In this document: positions 55,747 through 64,000 of the stretch, piece after piece
Layout of the letters: each line of letters opens with the position of its first letter
Position numbering within the stretch: the stretch's first letter is position 1
NCBI RefSeq assembly: GCF_040126055.1
Contig: NZ_CP143541.1
Location: forward strand, 124,001-188,000
Length of the DNA: 64,000 bases
Direction of reading: 5' to 3'
From: Pseudalkalibacillus sp. SCS-8
GTDB taxonomy: Bacteria; Bacillota; Bacilli; Bacillales; Fictibacillaceae
Program-made: the position numbers and the translations under genes
Notes under the pieces: generated by a model
Database searches by the model: none
The model's input: only the letters and a program-made list of their open reading frames with translations
Told to the model about the DNA's origin: nothing

Positions 55747-55812
55747 GTTTATAAGATCAATCGAGATTGAAAGTACAAATCCTGAATAATGGTTACCCTA
55801 TATTCAAATAAA

Positions 55813-55826
55813 TGTAAGCGCTTAAT
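55813..55826 (+). promoter_or_regulatory. Candidate cre (CcpA) site upstream of rocF
   Basis: TGTAAGCGCTTAAT matches the consensus TGWAAGCGNTNWCA at 12 of 14 positions, including the AAGCGCTT palindromic core. It lies about 64 nt upstream of the rocF -35. Direct regulation is inferred. Confidence 0.55.
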
Positions 55827-55889
55827 AATTATCCATGATTCAATTTAAAAAGCCAGATATGTCGCATAAGTATACAGGTTTTTGTCCAG

Positions 55890-55918
55890 TTGAACCACTT
55901 GGAAGGAAACCCTACAAT
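55890..55918 (+). promoter_or_regulatory. Sigma-A type promoter of rocF
   Basis: TTGAAC (55890-55895), 17-nt spacer, TACAAT (55913-55918). No sigma-L (-24/-12) element is seen, unlike the sigma-L-dependent roc operons of B. subtilis. Confidence 0.68.
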
Positions 55919-55950
55919 TATAGGTAGAGTGAAAAATGAGGAGGAAAAGT

Positions 55951-56850
55951 ATGAACAAGAATATCGGAATATTAGGAGTCCCAATGGACCTTGGGCAAAT
56001 GCGCCGCGGGGTAGACATGGGACCTAGTGCAATGAGATATGCTGGTCTGATTGAACGCCTCGAAAGCATCGGTTATGAGGTAGAGGACCATGGTGATGTT
56101 GAAATTCCTCAAAGAGAAAAAGTAGGAAGTCCTGATACGAACTTAAAAAACCTGCAAGGTGTTATTGAAGCAAGTACACGTCTTGCTGAGGGTGTGGACA
56201 AGATTATCCAGGACGGACATTTCCCGCTTGTATTAGGAGGCGACCATAGTATTGCCATCGGAACGCTTGCAGGTGTATCGAAGCATTATGAGAACTTAGG
56301 TGTCATCTGGTATGATGCCCATGGTGATTTGAATACAGGGGATACTTCTCCTAGTGGTAATATCCACGGCATGCCATTAGCAGTAAGTCTCGGCATTGGT
56401 CATGAGAAGCTGAAAGACATCGGAGGATATGGCCCGAAGGTTAAGCCTGAAAACATCGTCATCATCGGCGCCCGTTCTCTTGATGAAGGTGAGCGTGTAT
56501 TGATTCGGGAGAAGGGAATCAAGGTCTATACGATGCATGAGATTGATCGTATGGGTATGTCCAAAGTTATGGAAGAAGCGATCGAGTATGTTTCTAATGG
56601 AACAGATGGTGTTCACTTGAGCTTGGACCTGGATGGACTCGATCCTTCTGAGGCACCTGGTGTCGGGACACCAGTGCTAGGCGGTATCAGCTATCGTGAG
56701 AGCCATCTGGCAATGGAGATGCTTGAAGAAGCGAAAATCATCACCTCAGCGGAGTTCGTTGAAGTGAATCCGATTCTTGATGATAAGAATAAAACAGCTA
56801 CTTGTGCAGTAGGTTTAGTCGGCTCACTGTTCGGCGAGAAATTGATTTAA
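55951..56850 (+). CDS. rocF: Arginase
   Basis: Hydrolyses L-arginine to ornithine and urea with a dimanganese centre. 299 residues: GGDHS (96-100), YDAHGDLN (121-128) and SLDLDGLDP carry the metal-binding His and Asp; MRRGVDMGPSA is the family N-terminal block. ATG 55951 with AGGAGGAA; ATG 55936 upstream overlaps that site. It is alone here, without rocD/rocE, and has its own promoter and a candidate cre. A MITE lies between its stop and its terminator. Confidence 0.96.
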   Translation: MNKNIGILGVPMDLGQMRRGVDMGPSAMRYAGLIERLESIGYEVEDHGDVEIPQREKVGSPDTNLKNLQGVIEASTRLAEGVDKIIQDGHFPLVLGGDHSIAIGTLAGVSKHYENLGVIWYDAHGDLNTGDTSPSGNIHGMPLAVSLGIGHEKLKDIGGYGPKVKPENIVIIGARSLDEGERVLIREKGIKVYTMHEIDRMGMSKVMEEAIEYVSNGTDGVHLSLDLDGLDPSEAPGVGTPVLGGISYRESHLAMEMLEEAKIITSAEFVEVNPILDDKNKTATCAVGLVGSLFGEKLI

Positions 56851-56856
56851 CAATTT

Positions 56857-56955
56857 GGCTCTGTTTAAAAAGAATGTTGTTGATTTTGAACAGCTTCAGG
56901 CGGACGCTTTCCGCGGGCAACGCTTCAGTTTTTCTTAATAAAAGCTAACAGAGCC
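56857..56955 (+). mobile_element. Short MITE with perfect 8-bp target duplication
   Basis: 99-bp element with perfect 9-bp terminal inverted repeats GGCTCTGTT/AACAGAGCC, flanked on both sides by AACAATTT (56849-56856 and 56956-56963). Its left half shares 31 of 32 nt (CAGGCGGACGCTTTCCGCGG onward, 56897-56928) with the 234-bp element at 39283, so it looks like an internal-deletion derivative. An 8-bp duplication is typical of families such as IS6 and ISL3; the mobilising transposase is not in the window. It entered the 3' untranslated region of rocF. Confidence 0.82.
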
Positions 56956-56967
56956 AACAATTTATAA

Positions 56968-57000
56968 AGGGTGATCATTTATTTGGTCATCCTCTTTTTT
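56968..57000 (+). terminator. rocF terminator
   Basis: AGGGTGATCA pairs with TGGTCATCCT (two G-T pairs) over TTTATT, then CTTTTTT. The MITE separates it from the rocF stop. Confidence 0.8.
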
Positions 57001-57015
57001 GTTTTCCCAACCTAA

Positions 57016-57045
57016 CAAAAAGACAGCCCCCTTATGAGAGCTGTC
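57016..57045 (-). terminator. Terminator of the Spo0E-like gene
   Basis: Read on the minus strand, GACAGC pairs with GCTGTC and is followed by TTTTT. Confidence 0.75.
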
Positions 57046-57052
57046 CTTCTAC

Positions 57053-57271
57053 CTACGAAACCTCTTTTATCATTTCACTCTTGATTCCATCGTAACGGTT
57101 CAGTAAATCATCAAGGTATTGACTAATTTCAACTACTTCTGATGAGAACAACGGTTTTTCTTTTGCCAGTGACAACATTTTCTTTCTGGAAGTTTCAATT
57201 TCACTTAAAAGGAACTGCTCTTCAGCTGACAAAACGCCCACCCGCTTTCGCTCGTAATAGTTGTTAATCAT
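57053..57271 (-). CDS. Spo0E-like aspartyl-phosphate phosphatase
   Basis: 72-residue two-helix hairpin protein of the Spo0E family, which dephosphorylates phosphorylated Spo0A and so delays sporulation. The signature SQYLDDLLNRYD (family SxxLDxLIxxY, with catalytic Asp) is in the second helix; the first helix is LSEIETSRKKMLSLAKE. ATG complement at 57269-57271 follows a weak GGGT. Divergent from sigW. Which member it is (Spo0E, YisI, YnzD type) cannot be settled. Confidence 0.82.
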   Translation of the reverse strand: MINNYYERKRVGVLSAEEQFLLSEIETSRKKMLSLAKEKPLFSSEVVEISQYLDDLLNRYDGIKSEMIKEVS

Positions 57272-57411
57272 AATACCCGTTATATGAAATCATAAACCTA
57301 TTTTTAACAAATTTATTCATCACTTGGGAGAATTCCCGTGTTAGAATAAACAAGGGGTATATAACTTTAGTAGTATATCGCTTGTAAAAACGCAAAATCG
57401 GGGGTTCCTAT

Positions 57412-57978
57412 ATGGATATAACGGTGAAACGTTTGGTCCGATTAGTGAAAAAAGGGGATCAAAAGGCTTTTGAAGAATTAGTCGAGATTTATAAAGACAA
57501 AGTGTATTACATCGTCTTCAGGATGTTAGGTAATACACATGAAGCGGAAGATATCGCTCAAGAAGCATTTGTAAGAGCGTATGTACATATCGAAAAATTC
57601 AATGAGAAACATAAATTTTCAACTTGGCTGTATCGTATTGCAACCAATTTGACAATTGATCGTATACGTAAGAAGAAACCTGATTTTTACCTGGATGCAG
57701 AGGTGCCGGGTGGAGATGGATTGACACTTTATTCACAAGTTGCCGTTGCAGAACAATTACCTGAAGAAAAAATTGAAACCTTTGAGCTTCAAGAACGTAT
57801 ACAAAATGAGATTCTGCAACTTCCTCCCAAATATCGTTCTGTGATTACGCTGAAATATTTGGAGGAATTATCTCTAAAAGAAATCAGTGAGATCTTGCAA
57901 ATACCTGTTTCAACAGTCAAGACACGCATACACCGAGGGCGGGAAGCCTTAAGGAAACGGTTGAAGGATCTGGATTGA
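57412..57978 (+). CDS. sigW: ECF sigma factor SigW
   Basis: Extracytoplasmic-function sigma factor for envelope stress and membrane-active antibiotics. 188 residues: region 2 (YKDKVYYIVFRMLGNTHEAE, DIAQEAFVRAY, TWLYRIATNLTIDRIRKKKP) and region 4 (LKEISEILQIPVSTVKTRIH). ATG 57412 with TCGGGGG. Followed by its anti-sigma gene. Upstream I do not find the TGAAAC-N16-CGTA autoregulatory promoter known for B. subtilis sigW. Confidence 0.95.
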   Translation: MDITVKRLVRLVKKGDQKAFEELVEIYKDKVYYIVFRMLGNTHEAEDIAQEAFVRAYVHIEKFNEKHKFSTWLYRIATNLTIDRIRKKKPDFYLDAEVPGGDGLTLYSQVAVAEQLPEEKIETFELQERIQNEILQLPPKYRSVITLKYLEELSLKEISEILQIPVSTVKTRIHRGREALRKRLKDLD

Positions 57979-57992
57979 TAGGGGGATATGAC

Positions 57993-58625
57993 ATGAAATG
58001 TGATGAAAAATATTCATCCTATATGCATAAATGGCTAGATGAATCGATTGAACCACTTGAAAAGATCGAATTATTTCATCATATAAAAGAGTGTACAGGT
58101 TGCCACCAAAAGTTTGAAGAATTGAAAAAGACCGATCGGATGCTGCAAAGTCATCATTCGATCAAGGCGCCCAATGGTTTTAGTTCAAAAGTGATGGACC
58201 GATTACCGAGAGAGAAATCCTCTTCAAAGATGCGCAGATGGTTTAAACATCATCCTCTCCTGACAGCAGCTGTCGTGTTTCTGATTCTCATGTCCAGCTC
58301 CATCTATAGTGAGTGGGGGAGCAATATGAGTGATCCGATTTCCGTCACAGCTAGCGGCGCCCATGTGAAGATCGATCAAGAAAGCAAGAAGGTGATTGTA
58401 CCTGAAGGGGAAACGGTCAAAGGGGACCTGGTCGTTCGGAATGGTGATGTAGAGATCGCCGGTAAGGTGGAAGGGAATGTAACGGTCATCAATGGGAAGC
58501 ATTACCTCGCTTCAGCTGGACATGTTGCAGGAGAGAGTGAGGAAATCCATAAGATCACGGAATGGGTTTGGTACCGGTTGAAGGAAGGGCTGAACAGCAT
58601 TAAGAATCTATTCATATCTGAATAA
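57993..58625 (+). CDS. rsiW: Anti-sigma-W factor RsiW
   Basis: Single-pass membrane anti-sigma factor that holds SigW until cut by site-1 and site-2 proteases. 210 residues: cytoplasmic zinc anti-sigma domain with H30-x3-C34-x2-C37 (HIKECTGC), one transmembrane helix (about 88-105) and an extracytoplasmic domain with bactofilin-like repeats (VIVPEGETVKGDLVVRNGDV). ATG 57993 after AGGGGGAT; TTG 57975 would add six residues. 14 nt after sigW. Confidence 0.93.
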   Translation: MKCDEKYSSYMHKWLDESIEPLEKIELFHHIKECTGCHQKFEELKKTDRMLQSHHSIKAPNGFSSKVMDRLPREKSSSKMRRWFKHHPLLTAAVVFLILMSSSIYSEWGSNMSDPISVTASGAHVKIDQESKKVIVPEGETVKGDLVVRNGDVEIAGKVEGNVTVINGKHYLASAGHVAGESEEIHKITEWVWYRLKEGLNSIKNLFISE

Positions 58626-58645
58626 AAAAATTCAGGATATATGCG

Positions 58646-58710
58646 AGCCGGAGAGTGAGAAAGCGTCCATACCTGTATGATAGGACGGGTTTTTTTCCTT
58701 CCGGCTTTTT
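58646..58710 (+). terminator. sigW-rsiW terminator (nested)
   Basis: Inner CGTCC/GGACG hairpin followed by seven T (58690-58696), nested in an outer AGCCGGA/TCCGGCT stem (58646-58652 with 58700-58706) followed by TTTT. Confidence 0.78.
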
Positions 58711-58788
58711 CATTCGTTTCCGAACGGACGGAGACATTTAGACAGCTGATGTCGAAAAATAGAAATAGCAACAAATTATGATATAATA

Positions 58789-58797
58789 AAGAAGTTA
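58789..58797 (+). promoter_or_regulatory. Extended -10 promoter of cdaA-cdaR-glmM
   Basis: TGATATAAT (58789-58797): TG, one base, perfect TATAAT. The -35 region is poor, so recognition would rely on the extended -10. Confidence 0.6.
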
Positions 58798-58807
58798 CAC
58801 AAGTAAC

Positions 58808-58851
58808 AAACTGACCATTGTTGGAAACAATGATTCTAAGTTGATCAGTTT
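58808..58851 (+). other. Nested hairpin in cdaA leader
   Basis: Outer AAACTGA (58808-58814) with TCAGTTT (58845-58851), inner CATTGTT/AACAATG (58816-58822 with 58826-58832). The outer stem abuts the GGAGG ribosome binding site, so it could influence initiation. Confidence 0.5.
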
Positions 58852-58863
58852 GGAGGATGCTGC

Positions 58864-59691
58864 ATGTTTCCCGTAGGAGACTTTAATGTAAATGTACTCA
58901 ACTACATAAATGACATCATTGATATCCTCTTAGTCACCTATGTGATTTATAAGCTCATCATGCTTATAAAGGGCACTAAGGCGATTCAGTTGTTAAAAGG
59001 GATTACAGTCATTGTCGCTGTCTGGTTCTTCAGTGGAATTTTCGAATTGAACACGTTGAACCGATTGATGAATGAGGCGATTACATACGGAATCCTGGCT
59101 ATTATCATCATTTTTCAACCTGAATTGCGTCGAGCACTTGAACAGCTCGGTCGAGGCAGGTTTTTCTCGCGTGGCATGATTGCGGAAGAAGAAAAGAAAA
59201 AGCAAACCATTGAGGCGTTGTTGAAAGCGACGAACTACATGGCGAAACGACGAATTGGTGCGCTGATTACAATTGAACGAGAAACAGGGCTTGAGGATTA
59301 CGTTGAAACAGGAATACCGATCAATGCAAATCTAAGCTCTGAGCTTCTCATTAATATATTCATACCGAATACGCCGTTACATGACGGTGCTGTCATCATC
59401 AATGACAATCAAATTCTTGCGGCAGCGAGTTACTTGCCGTTATCCGAAAGTCCTTTTATCTCGAAAGAGCTTGGAACACGGCATAGAGCGGCATTGGGAA
59501 TTTCAGAGGTTACAGACGGTTTGACTCTCGTCGTTTCTGAAGAAACAGGCCATGTTTCACTTACGAAAAACGGGGAATTATACCGTAATTTAGATGAAGA
59601 AATGCTGCGCAAGCTTTTAGAGGCTGAAATTATGAACAAATCAAAAGAAACTTCCTCGAAGTGGAATTGGAGGGGGAAGAAGGATGGATAA
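58864..59691 (+). CDS. cdaA: Diadenylate cyclase CdaA
   Basis: Membrane enzyme making cyclic di-AMP from two ATP. 275 residues: three transmembrane helices (about 17-36, 43-60, 66-84) and a DAC domain with LHDGAVI (DGA 174-176) and GTRHRAA (RHR 206-208), both catalytic motifs intact. ATG 58864 with TTGGAGGA. cdaR and glmM follow; in Bacillus CdaR and GlmM bind CdaA and modulate it, linking c-di-AMP to cell-wall precursor supply. Confidence 0.96.
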   Translation: MFPVGDFNVNVLNYINDIIDILLVTYVIYKLIMLIKGTKAIQLLKGITVIVAVWFFSGIFELNTLNRLMNEAITYGILAIIIIFQPELRRALEQLGRGRFFSRGMIAEEEKKKQTIEALLKATNYMAKRRIGALITIERETGLEDYVETGIPINANLSSELLINIFIPNTPLHDGAVIINDNQILAAASYLPLSESPFISKELGTRHRAALGISEVTDGLTLVVSEETGHVSLTKNGELYRNLDEEMLRKLLEAEIMNKSKETSSKWNWRGKKDG

Positions 59692-60991
59692 ACTGCTTAG
59701 AAGTCCATGGTTTGTGAAGATCACAGCGTTTTTGATTGCCTTGATGATGTATACAAGCGTCAATATCACCAATCAAGATGCTGAACAACAGGATGAAGGT
59801 TTTCGGACAGACAGTGGCACGTACTATAAAACCGTTTCCCTTGAAGCTGAATATGATGATGATAAATATGTTTTGATGGGTAAACCGGATACAGTGGATG
59901 TGAGGATTATCGGTTCACAAGCCGACATTACCAATATGAATCTACAGCGAGCAAGAAACGCATACATCGATCTTTCTGGGAAAGGTCCCGGACAGTATGA
60001 GGTTCCGGTAAGAATGGATAATGTCCCAAGAGGTGTAGAACTGAAATTCGAACAGGAAACCGTAACGGTCACGCTGCATGAAAAGAAAACGGAGACGTTC
60101 CCTGTCACTGTCCAGTTGCTGGATGAGGAAAGCTTACCTGAAGGATATGTCGTCGGGACTCCGAAAGTACAGCAAGAGGAAATTGAAATTACCGGAGCTA
60201 AAGAAATCATTGATGAAATTGCCTACGTCAGGGCTTTTGTGAATGTCGGAGAAGCGAAGAAGACCTTTACAAGAGAAGTGAAAATCCAAGCACTGAATAA
60301 GAGTTACGATCCAATTGATATTGCAATCGATCCACCTACTACAGAAGTGACAGTACCGATTGAGAATCCCAGTAAGAAGATCTCGCTTTCCCTAAAGGAA
60401 AGAGGATCTTTGCCGGATGGGTTTGAACTGAAAGAGATTAAAGCAAATACAGATGAAATTACAATCCATGCTCCGAAGGATATATTGGATAGGCTCAACA
60501 CAGTCGACATTCCGGTAGATTTAAGCAACATTACCGAGGATGAAGAAATAGAAATAGATGTACCACTGCCAGACGGAGCTTTCTATTCAACTCCCGATAA
60601 AGTGAAGGTCAAAATCGATGTCGAACAAGTGGAGGACTCCTCAGGAGAACCGTCGAGTGAGACCGCAACGAAACCGGAAGAAGAAAATGAAAGCAAAGAG
60701 GCAACAAGTACGAAAACATTTAAAGATTTACCGATCGCCATTCGAGGACTTGGTGAAAACCAACAAGCCAGCTTCGATTCACCAGTAAATGGTGTAATGG
60801 ATGTGACGATCAAAGGGCCTAAGGAAAATGTAGAGGATTTGTCAGAAGAAAAAGTCACGGCGTTCATAGATGCAGAGGGCTTATCAGAAGGAACACACGA
60901 TGTTGAAATCAACGTGGATGTACCTGAAGCCGTTACATATGAACGTAACATTACGAAAGCGACCTTAACCATCAGCGAAGGAACTGCTTAA
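59684..60991 (+). CDS. cdaR: CdaA regulator CdaR (YbbR domains)
   Basis: Extracytoplasmic regulator of CdaA. 435 residues: N-terminal membrane helix (about 8-25), then four YbbR-type beta domains (about 50-130, 135-225, 230-315, 345-430) with an acidic Ser/Glu linker (320-343) before the last. Shorter than B. subtilis CdaR (483). Overlaps the end of cdaA by 8 nt, so translation is coupled. Confidence 0.92.
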   Translation: MDKLLRSPWFVKITAFLIALMMYTSVNITNQDAEQQDEGFRTDSGTYYKTVSLEAEYDDDKYVLMGKPDTVDVRIIGSQADITNMNLQRARNAYIDLSGKGPGQYEVPVRMDNVPRGVELKFEQETVTVTLHEKKTETFPVTVQLLDEESLPEGYVVGTPKVQQEEIEITGAKEIIDEIAYVRAFVNVGEAKKTFTREVKIQALNKSYDPIDIAIDPPTTEVTVPIENPSKKISLSLKERGSLPDGFELKEIKANTDEITIHAPKDILDRLNTVDIPVDLSNITEDEEIEIDVPLPDGAFYSTPDKVKVKIDVEQVEDSSGEPSSETATKPEEENESKEATSTKTFKDLPIAIRGLGENQQASFDSPVNGVMDVTIKGPKENVEDLSEEKVTAFIDAEGLSEGTHDVEINVDVPEAVTYERNITKATLTISEGTA

Positions 60992-61022
60992 TGTGAAAAG
61001 GGAAGAAGGAGCGAATAAATCA

Positions 61023-62375
61023 ATGGGTAAATATTTTGGAACAGATGGAGTCAGAGGTGTAGCCAACACTGAACTAACACCTGAATTAGCATTTAGACTA
61101 GGACGTTTCGGCGGATATGTTCTGACTAAAGAAACCCAAAAACCGAAAATCATCATCGGACGTGATACACGTATATCCGGGCATATGCTTGAAGGAGCAC
61201 TGGTAGCTGGACTGTTGTCGATCGGTGCAGAAGTCATGCGGTTAGGTGTGATTTCAACTCCTGGTGTTGCCTATTTGACGAAAGCACTCGGAGCACAAGC
61301 AGGAGTTATGATTTCAGCCTCCCACAACCCTGTAGGAGATAATGGAATCAAATTCTTCGGCTCAGATGGATTCAAGCTTCTGGATAAGCAAGAACAAGAG
61401 ATTGAAGAGCTTCTTGATCTTGGAAAAGATGAACTGCCTAGACCGACAGGAACAGATCTCGGTCTTGTAAGCGACTACTTCGAAGGCGGTCAGAAATATT
61501 TACAGTTCTTGAAACAAACGATTGATGAAGATTTCTCAGGCTTACGGATTGCGCTTGATTGTGCGCACGGTGCAGTCTCATCATTGGCACCTCATTTGTT
61601 TGCGGATCTCGATGCAGATATCACAACGATCGGTTCTTCACCAAACGGATTGAATATCAACGATGGAGTCGGATCCACACATCCTGAAAAGCTGGTTGAG
61701 CTCGTCAAAGAAAAAGGAGCGGATATCGGTCTTGCTTTTGATGGTGACGGAGACCGTTTGATTGCAGTTGATGAAAACGGTTCAATCATCGACGGTGACC
61801 AGATCATGTATATTTGTGCGAAACATATGGCCAGTGAAGGACGTCTGAAGCACGACACGGTCGTTTCGACTGTAATGAGTAACCTCGGATTTTATAAAGG
61901 GCTTGAAGAAGCGAACATCGCTTCTGAACAGACAGCTGTAGGCGACCGTTATGTTATGGAGCGTATGCGTGAGGGAGATTTCAACCTTGGTGGAGAGCAA
62001 TCCGGTCATATTATCTTCCTGGATCACAGTACGACAGGAGACGGTCTTTTATCCGCGTTACAGCTTGTCAATATCCTGAAGCTGACGAAAAAGCCATTAT
62101 CGGAGCTTGCTGGTGAAATGAAGAAATTCCCGCAATGCTTGAAAAATGTAAAAGTGACCGACAAACATAAAGTAATGGAAAACCCGAATGTGAAGGAAGC
62201 GATCGAAACAGTGGAGGAAGAGACAAACGGCAACGGGCGTGTACTTGTACGTCCATCTGGTACAGAACCTCTTGTCCGTGTTATGGTCGAAGCTCCGACG
62301 GAAGAACTTTGCGAAGAATATGCCAATCAAATTGCACGTGTAGTAGAAAGTGAAATGGGGTATATCCAACAATAA
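61023..62375 (+). CDS. glmM: Phosphoglucosamine mutase
   Basis: Converts glucosamine-6-phosphate to glucosamine-1-phosphate for UDP-GlcNAc. 450 residues: [20 protein letters not shown], phospho-Ser loop ISASHNP (S100), metal loop DGDGDR, sugar loop GGEQSGHI and phosphate loop [14 protein letters not shown] 61023 is the family start, with AAGGAG 11 nt upstream; GTG 60993 would add ten residues. Followed by a terminator and the glmS ribozyme. Confidence 0.97.
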   Translation: MGKYFGTDGVRGVANTELTPELAFRLGRFGGYVLTKETQKPKIIIGRDTRISGHMLEGALVAGLLSIGAEVMRLGVISTPGVAYLTKALGAQAGVMISASHNPVGDNGIKFFGSDGFKLLDKQEQEIEELLDLGKDELPRPTGTDLGLVSDYFEGGQKYLQFLKQTIDEDFSGLRIALDCAHGAVSSLAPHLFADLDADITTIGSSPNGLNINDGVGSTHPEKLVELVKEKGADIGLAFDGDGDRLIAVDENGSIIDGDQIMYICAKHMASEGRLKHDTVVSTVMSNLGFYKGLEEANIASEQTAVGDRYVMERMREGDFNLGGEQSGHIIFLDHSTTGDGLLSALQLVNILKLTKKPLSELAGEMKKFPQCLKNVKVTDKHKVMENPNVKEAIETVEEETNGNGRVLVRPSGTEPLVRVMVEAPTEELCEEYANQIARVVESEMGYIQQ

Positions 62376-62413
62376 GGGACAGAAATGGTAAAACGGTACG
62401 AATACTATGCAGG

Positions 62414-62444
62414 GCAGCTCGCACACACGATCCGAGCTGCTTTT
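62414..62444 (+). terminator. glmM terminator
   Basis: GCAGCTCG pairs with CGAGCTGC, followed by TTTT; flanking ATGCA/TGCAT may extend the stem. Confidence 0.78.
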
Positions 62445-62506
62445 GCATAAATTTGAATATAGATTTTTTAGCATTTAGGAAAAGCTAGTAGTAAGAAAGT
62501 TTTAGA

Positions 62507-62535
62507 TTGACGCTACTTCTTTTCTGGTGTATGAT
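62507..62535 (+). promoter_or_regulatory. Promoter of glmS
   Basis: TTGACG (62507-62512), 17-nt spacer, TATGAT (62530-62535). It places the start about 50 nt before the ribozyme cleavage site. Confidence 0.75.
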
Positions 62536-62590
62536 ATTTCCATTCGATTAAAGGAAGGAGGATAGCAAGAGAAAGATTGCAACAAAAAAA

Positions 62591-62770
62591 AGCGCCTGGA
62601 CTATTTCATTCGGTATAATCCGACACCGCGGCGGTGATAGAAATAGTTGACGAGGAAAGAGGTTTATCGAATCTGATCGGCGGATGCCTCTCGGTTTACA
62701 TCGACCGGAAGATTCATATTTAAACCACTGAGGTGACTTGGTGAACAAAAATATGAATCGGATGTAACAA
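62591..62770 (+). ncRNA. glmS self-cleaving ribozyme/riboswitch
   Basis: Glucosamine-6-phosphate acts as cofactor for self-cleavage, lowering glmS expression. The conserved start AGCGCCTGGACT (cleavage expected before G62592), GTTGACGAGGAAAGAGGTTT with ATCGAA, GGCGGATGCCTC and TTTAAACCACTGAGGTGACT are all present, so the catalytic core appears complete. The P1 loop is enlarged by a GC-rich hairpin (CACCGCGGCGGTG). Confidence 0.96.
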
Positions 62771-62781
62771 AAAATATAGAC

Positions 62782-62823
62782 GTTGGGGGCTCGAGAACCC
62801 CTATTGGCGATTCGCCCCCCAAC
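62782..62823 (+). other. GC-rich hairpin between ribozyme and glmS start
   Basis: GTTGGGGGC pairs with GCCCCCCAAC (one bulged C) around a 23-nt loop; the right arm ends directly at the GGGAGG ribosome binding site. It may be an mRNA stability barrier or a translation control; no T-tract. Confidence 0.55.
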
Positions 62824-62839
62824 AGGGAGGTTTATTTCA

Positions 62840-64000
62840 ATGTGTGGAATTGTTGGTTATATTGGAAATGAAGATACGAAAGAGATTTTATTAAAAGGGC
62901 TTGAAAAGCTTGAATACCGTGGTTATGATTCAGCTGGTATCGCTGTTATGAACGATGATGGTGTTCATGTTTTCAAGGAAAAGGGACGTATCGCGACATT
63001 GCGTGAAAACGTCGATGAGAATGTACCAGCATCAATCGGGATCGGTCATACACGCTGGGCAACACATGGTGCACCTAGCAAGATTAATGCACACCCTCAT
63101 CAAAGTGCGTCCAAGCGTTTTACACTCGTCCACAACGGTGTTATCGAAAACTTTACGCAAGTACGAAAAGAGTTTTTGAAAGATGTGGAATTGGTCAGTG
63201 AAACCGATACAGAAATCATCGTCCAGCTGATTGAACACTTTGTAAAAGAAGGACTGGAAGTGGAAGCGGCTTTCCGCGAAACACTCTCCTTATTGAAAGG
63301 TTCATATGCACTGGCGTTACTTGATAATGAAAACCCGGATGTCATCTATGTCGGGAAAAATAAGAGCCCGTTGCTTGTCGGACTAGGAAACGGCTATAAC
63401 GTCGTAGCGAGTGACTCAATGGCAATGCTTCAAAAGACAGATCAATTTGTTGAACTGATGGATGAAGAGATCGTAATCGTGACGAAAGAAGACGTAACAA
63501 TTAAAAATCTCGATGGCGAAGTGATGGAACGTGATCCGTTTACAGCCGAGCTTGATGCTTCAGACATTGAAAAAGGAACGTATCCACATTACATGCTCAA
63601 AGAAATTGATGAGCAGCCGATCGTCATCCGTAACATCATCAATGAGTACCAGGATAAGGATGATAAACTGAAGCTGGATGACGACATCCGTAAAGCGATG
63701 AAGAAAACGGATCGTATCTATATCATCGCATGTGGAACATCTTATCACGCTGGCCTTGTCGGCAAGGAATTGATTGAGAAGGTCGCTCAAGTGCCTGTCG
63801 AGGTACACATCGCAAGTGAGTTCTCTTACAACATGCCAATGCTTTCTGAAAAGCCATTATTCATCTTTATTTCACAAAGTGGTGAGACAGCAGACAGCCG
63901 TTCAGTACTCGTACAAATCAAGAAGCTTGGCCACAAGGCGCTGACGATCACAAACGTTGCTGGTTCGACACTGTCCCGTGAAGCGGATTACACATTGCTT
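62840..64000 (+). CDS. glmS: Glucosamine-fructose-6-phosphate aminotransferase, 3' cut
   Basis: Makes glucosamine-6-phosphate from fructose-6-phosphate and glutamine, the first step to UDP-GlcNAc. 387 codons of about 600 are visible, open to the right edge. N-terminal glutaminase with nucleophile C2 (MCGIVGYIG), HTRWATHG and HNGVIEN; first SIS domain starts near 290, with ACGTSYHA and [12 protein letters not shown] 62840 after CAGGGAGG. Controlled by the upstream ribozyme; the substrate of GlmM encoded next door is its product. Confidence 0.97.
   Translation, partial: MCGIVGYIGNEDTKEILLKGLEKLEYRGYDSAGIAVMNDDGVHVFKEKGRIATLRENVDENVPASIGIGHTRWATHGAPSKINAHPHQSASKRFTLVHNGVIENFTQVRKEFLKDVELVSETDTEIIVQLIEHFVKEGLEVEAAFRETLSLLKGSYALALLDNENPDVIYVGKNKSPLLVGLGNGYNVVASDSMAMLQKTDQFVELMDEEIVIVTKEDVTIKNLDGEVMERDPFTAELDASDIEKGTYPHYMLKEIDEQPIVIRNIINEYQDKDDKLKLDDDIRKAMKKTDRIYIIACGTSYHAGLVGKELIEKVAQVPVEVHIASEFSYNMPMLSEKPLFIFISQSGETADSRSVLVQIKKLGHKALTITNVAGSTLSREADYTLL

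Noticed and set aside
62551..62580. AAGGAGG at 62555-62561 upstream of the ribozyme with a possible leader peptide from TTG 62577
   Set aside because: Spacing of 15 nt is too long and the peptide would run through the ribozyme core; it would also interfere with folding.

Overview
The window is a chromosomal core segment of a low-to-mid GC, endospore-forming Bacillaceae bacterium. The evidence is gene order that matches the Bacillus subtilis gltX-to-glmS region almost gene for gene, sporulation and germination genes (sigH, cwlD, gerD, kbaA, pdaB, a Spo0E-like phosphatase), a T-box, L10/L13-type leaders, a glmS ribozyme, strong AAGGAGG ribosome binding sites with frequent TTG/GTG starts, and Bacillus-type 16S/23S/5S sequence. 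Placement of rocF just before sigW recalls alkaliphilic/halotolerant bacilli; genus cannot be fixed from the sequence alone.

Layout. 1-6.4 kb: end of gltX, a cysteine T-box, cysE-cysS-mrnC-rlmB-rae1, sigH and rpmG. 6.5-10 kb: secE-nusG, rplK-rplA, the L10 leader and rplJ-rplL. 10.4-18.7 kb: an RsmC-like methyltransferase, a long structured leader, rpoB-rpoC. 18.7-23.6 kb: the L7Ae-like K-turn protein gene and rpsL-rpsG-fusA-tuf. 23.8-39.2 kb: tandem promoters, then the S10-spc-alpha superoperon (rpsJ to rplQ, including secY, adk, map, a KOW gene, infA and rpoA). 39.2-44 kb: a MITE-like repeat, ecfA1-ecfA2-ecfT-truA and L13-leader-rplM-rpsI. 44-49.2 kb: a 48-bp tandem repeat, a DUF2521 gene, cwlD, salA, gerD, kbaA, pdaB and a small unknown gene. 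49.25-55.75 kb: an rrn operon (two promoters, 16S, 23S, 5S) and nine intact tRNA genes (Asn, Thr, Glu, Val, Thr, Tyr, Lys, Gly, Ala). 55.8-64 kb: rocF, a Spo0E-like gene, sigW-rsiW, cdaA-cdaR-glmM and the glmS ribozyme with the start of glmS.

The genes mostly serve gene expression: aminoacylation, transcription (RNA polymerase beta, beta', alpha, SigH, SigW, NusG), ribosome construction and maturation, translation factors and the Sec channel. They are joined to sporulation-specific envelope/germination functions and to the cell-wall precursor cluster, where c-di-AMP synthesis (CdaA/CdaR) is linked to GlmM and GlmS.

The accessory content is small and non-coding. Most notable: (i) two truncated 5' copies of tRNA-Lys upstream of the intact tRNA-Lys, separated by homologous structured repeats; (ii) a two-hairpin element present both in the 16S leader and after 23S, with compensatory stem changes; (iii) palindromic MITE-like elements, one with a perfect 8-bp target duplication; (iv) a promoter-like sequence between 23S and 5S; (v) an rpoB leader with interleaved helices and an internal terminator. 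No CRISPR array, prophage, insertion-sequence transposase or toxin-antitoxin gene was seen, and no intact gene shows a frameshift.
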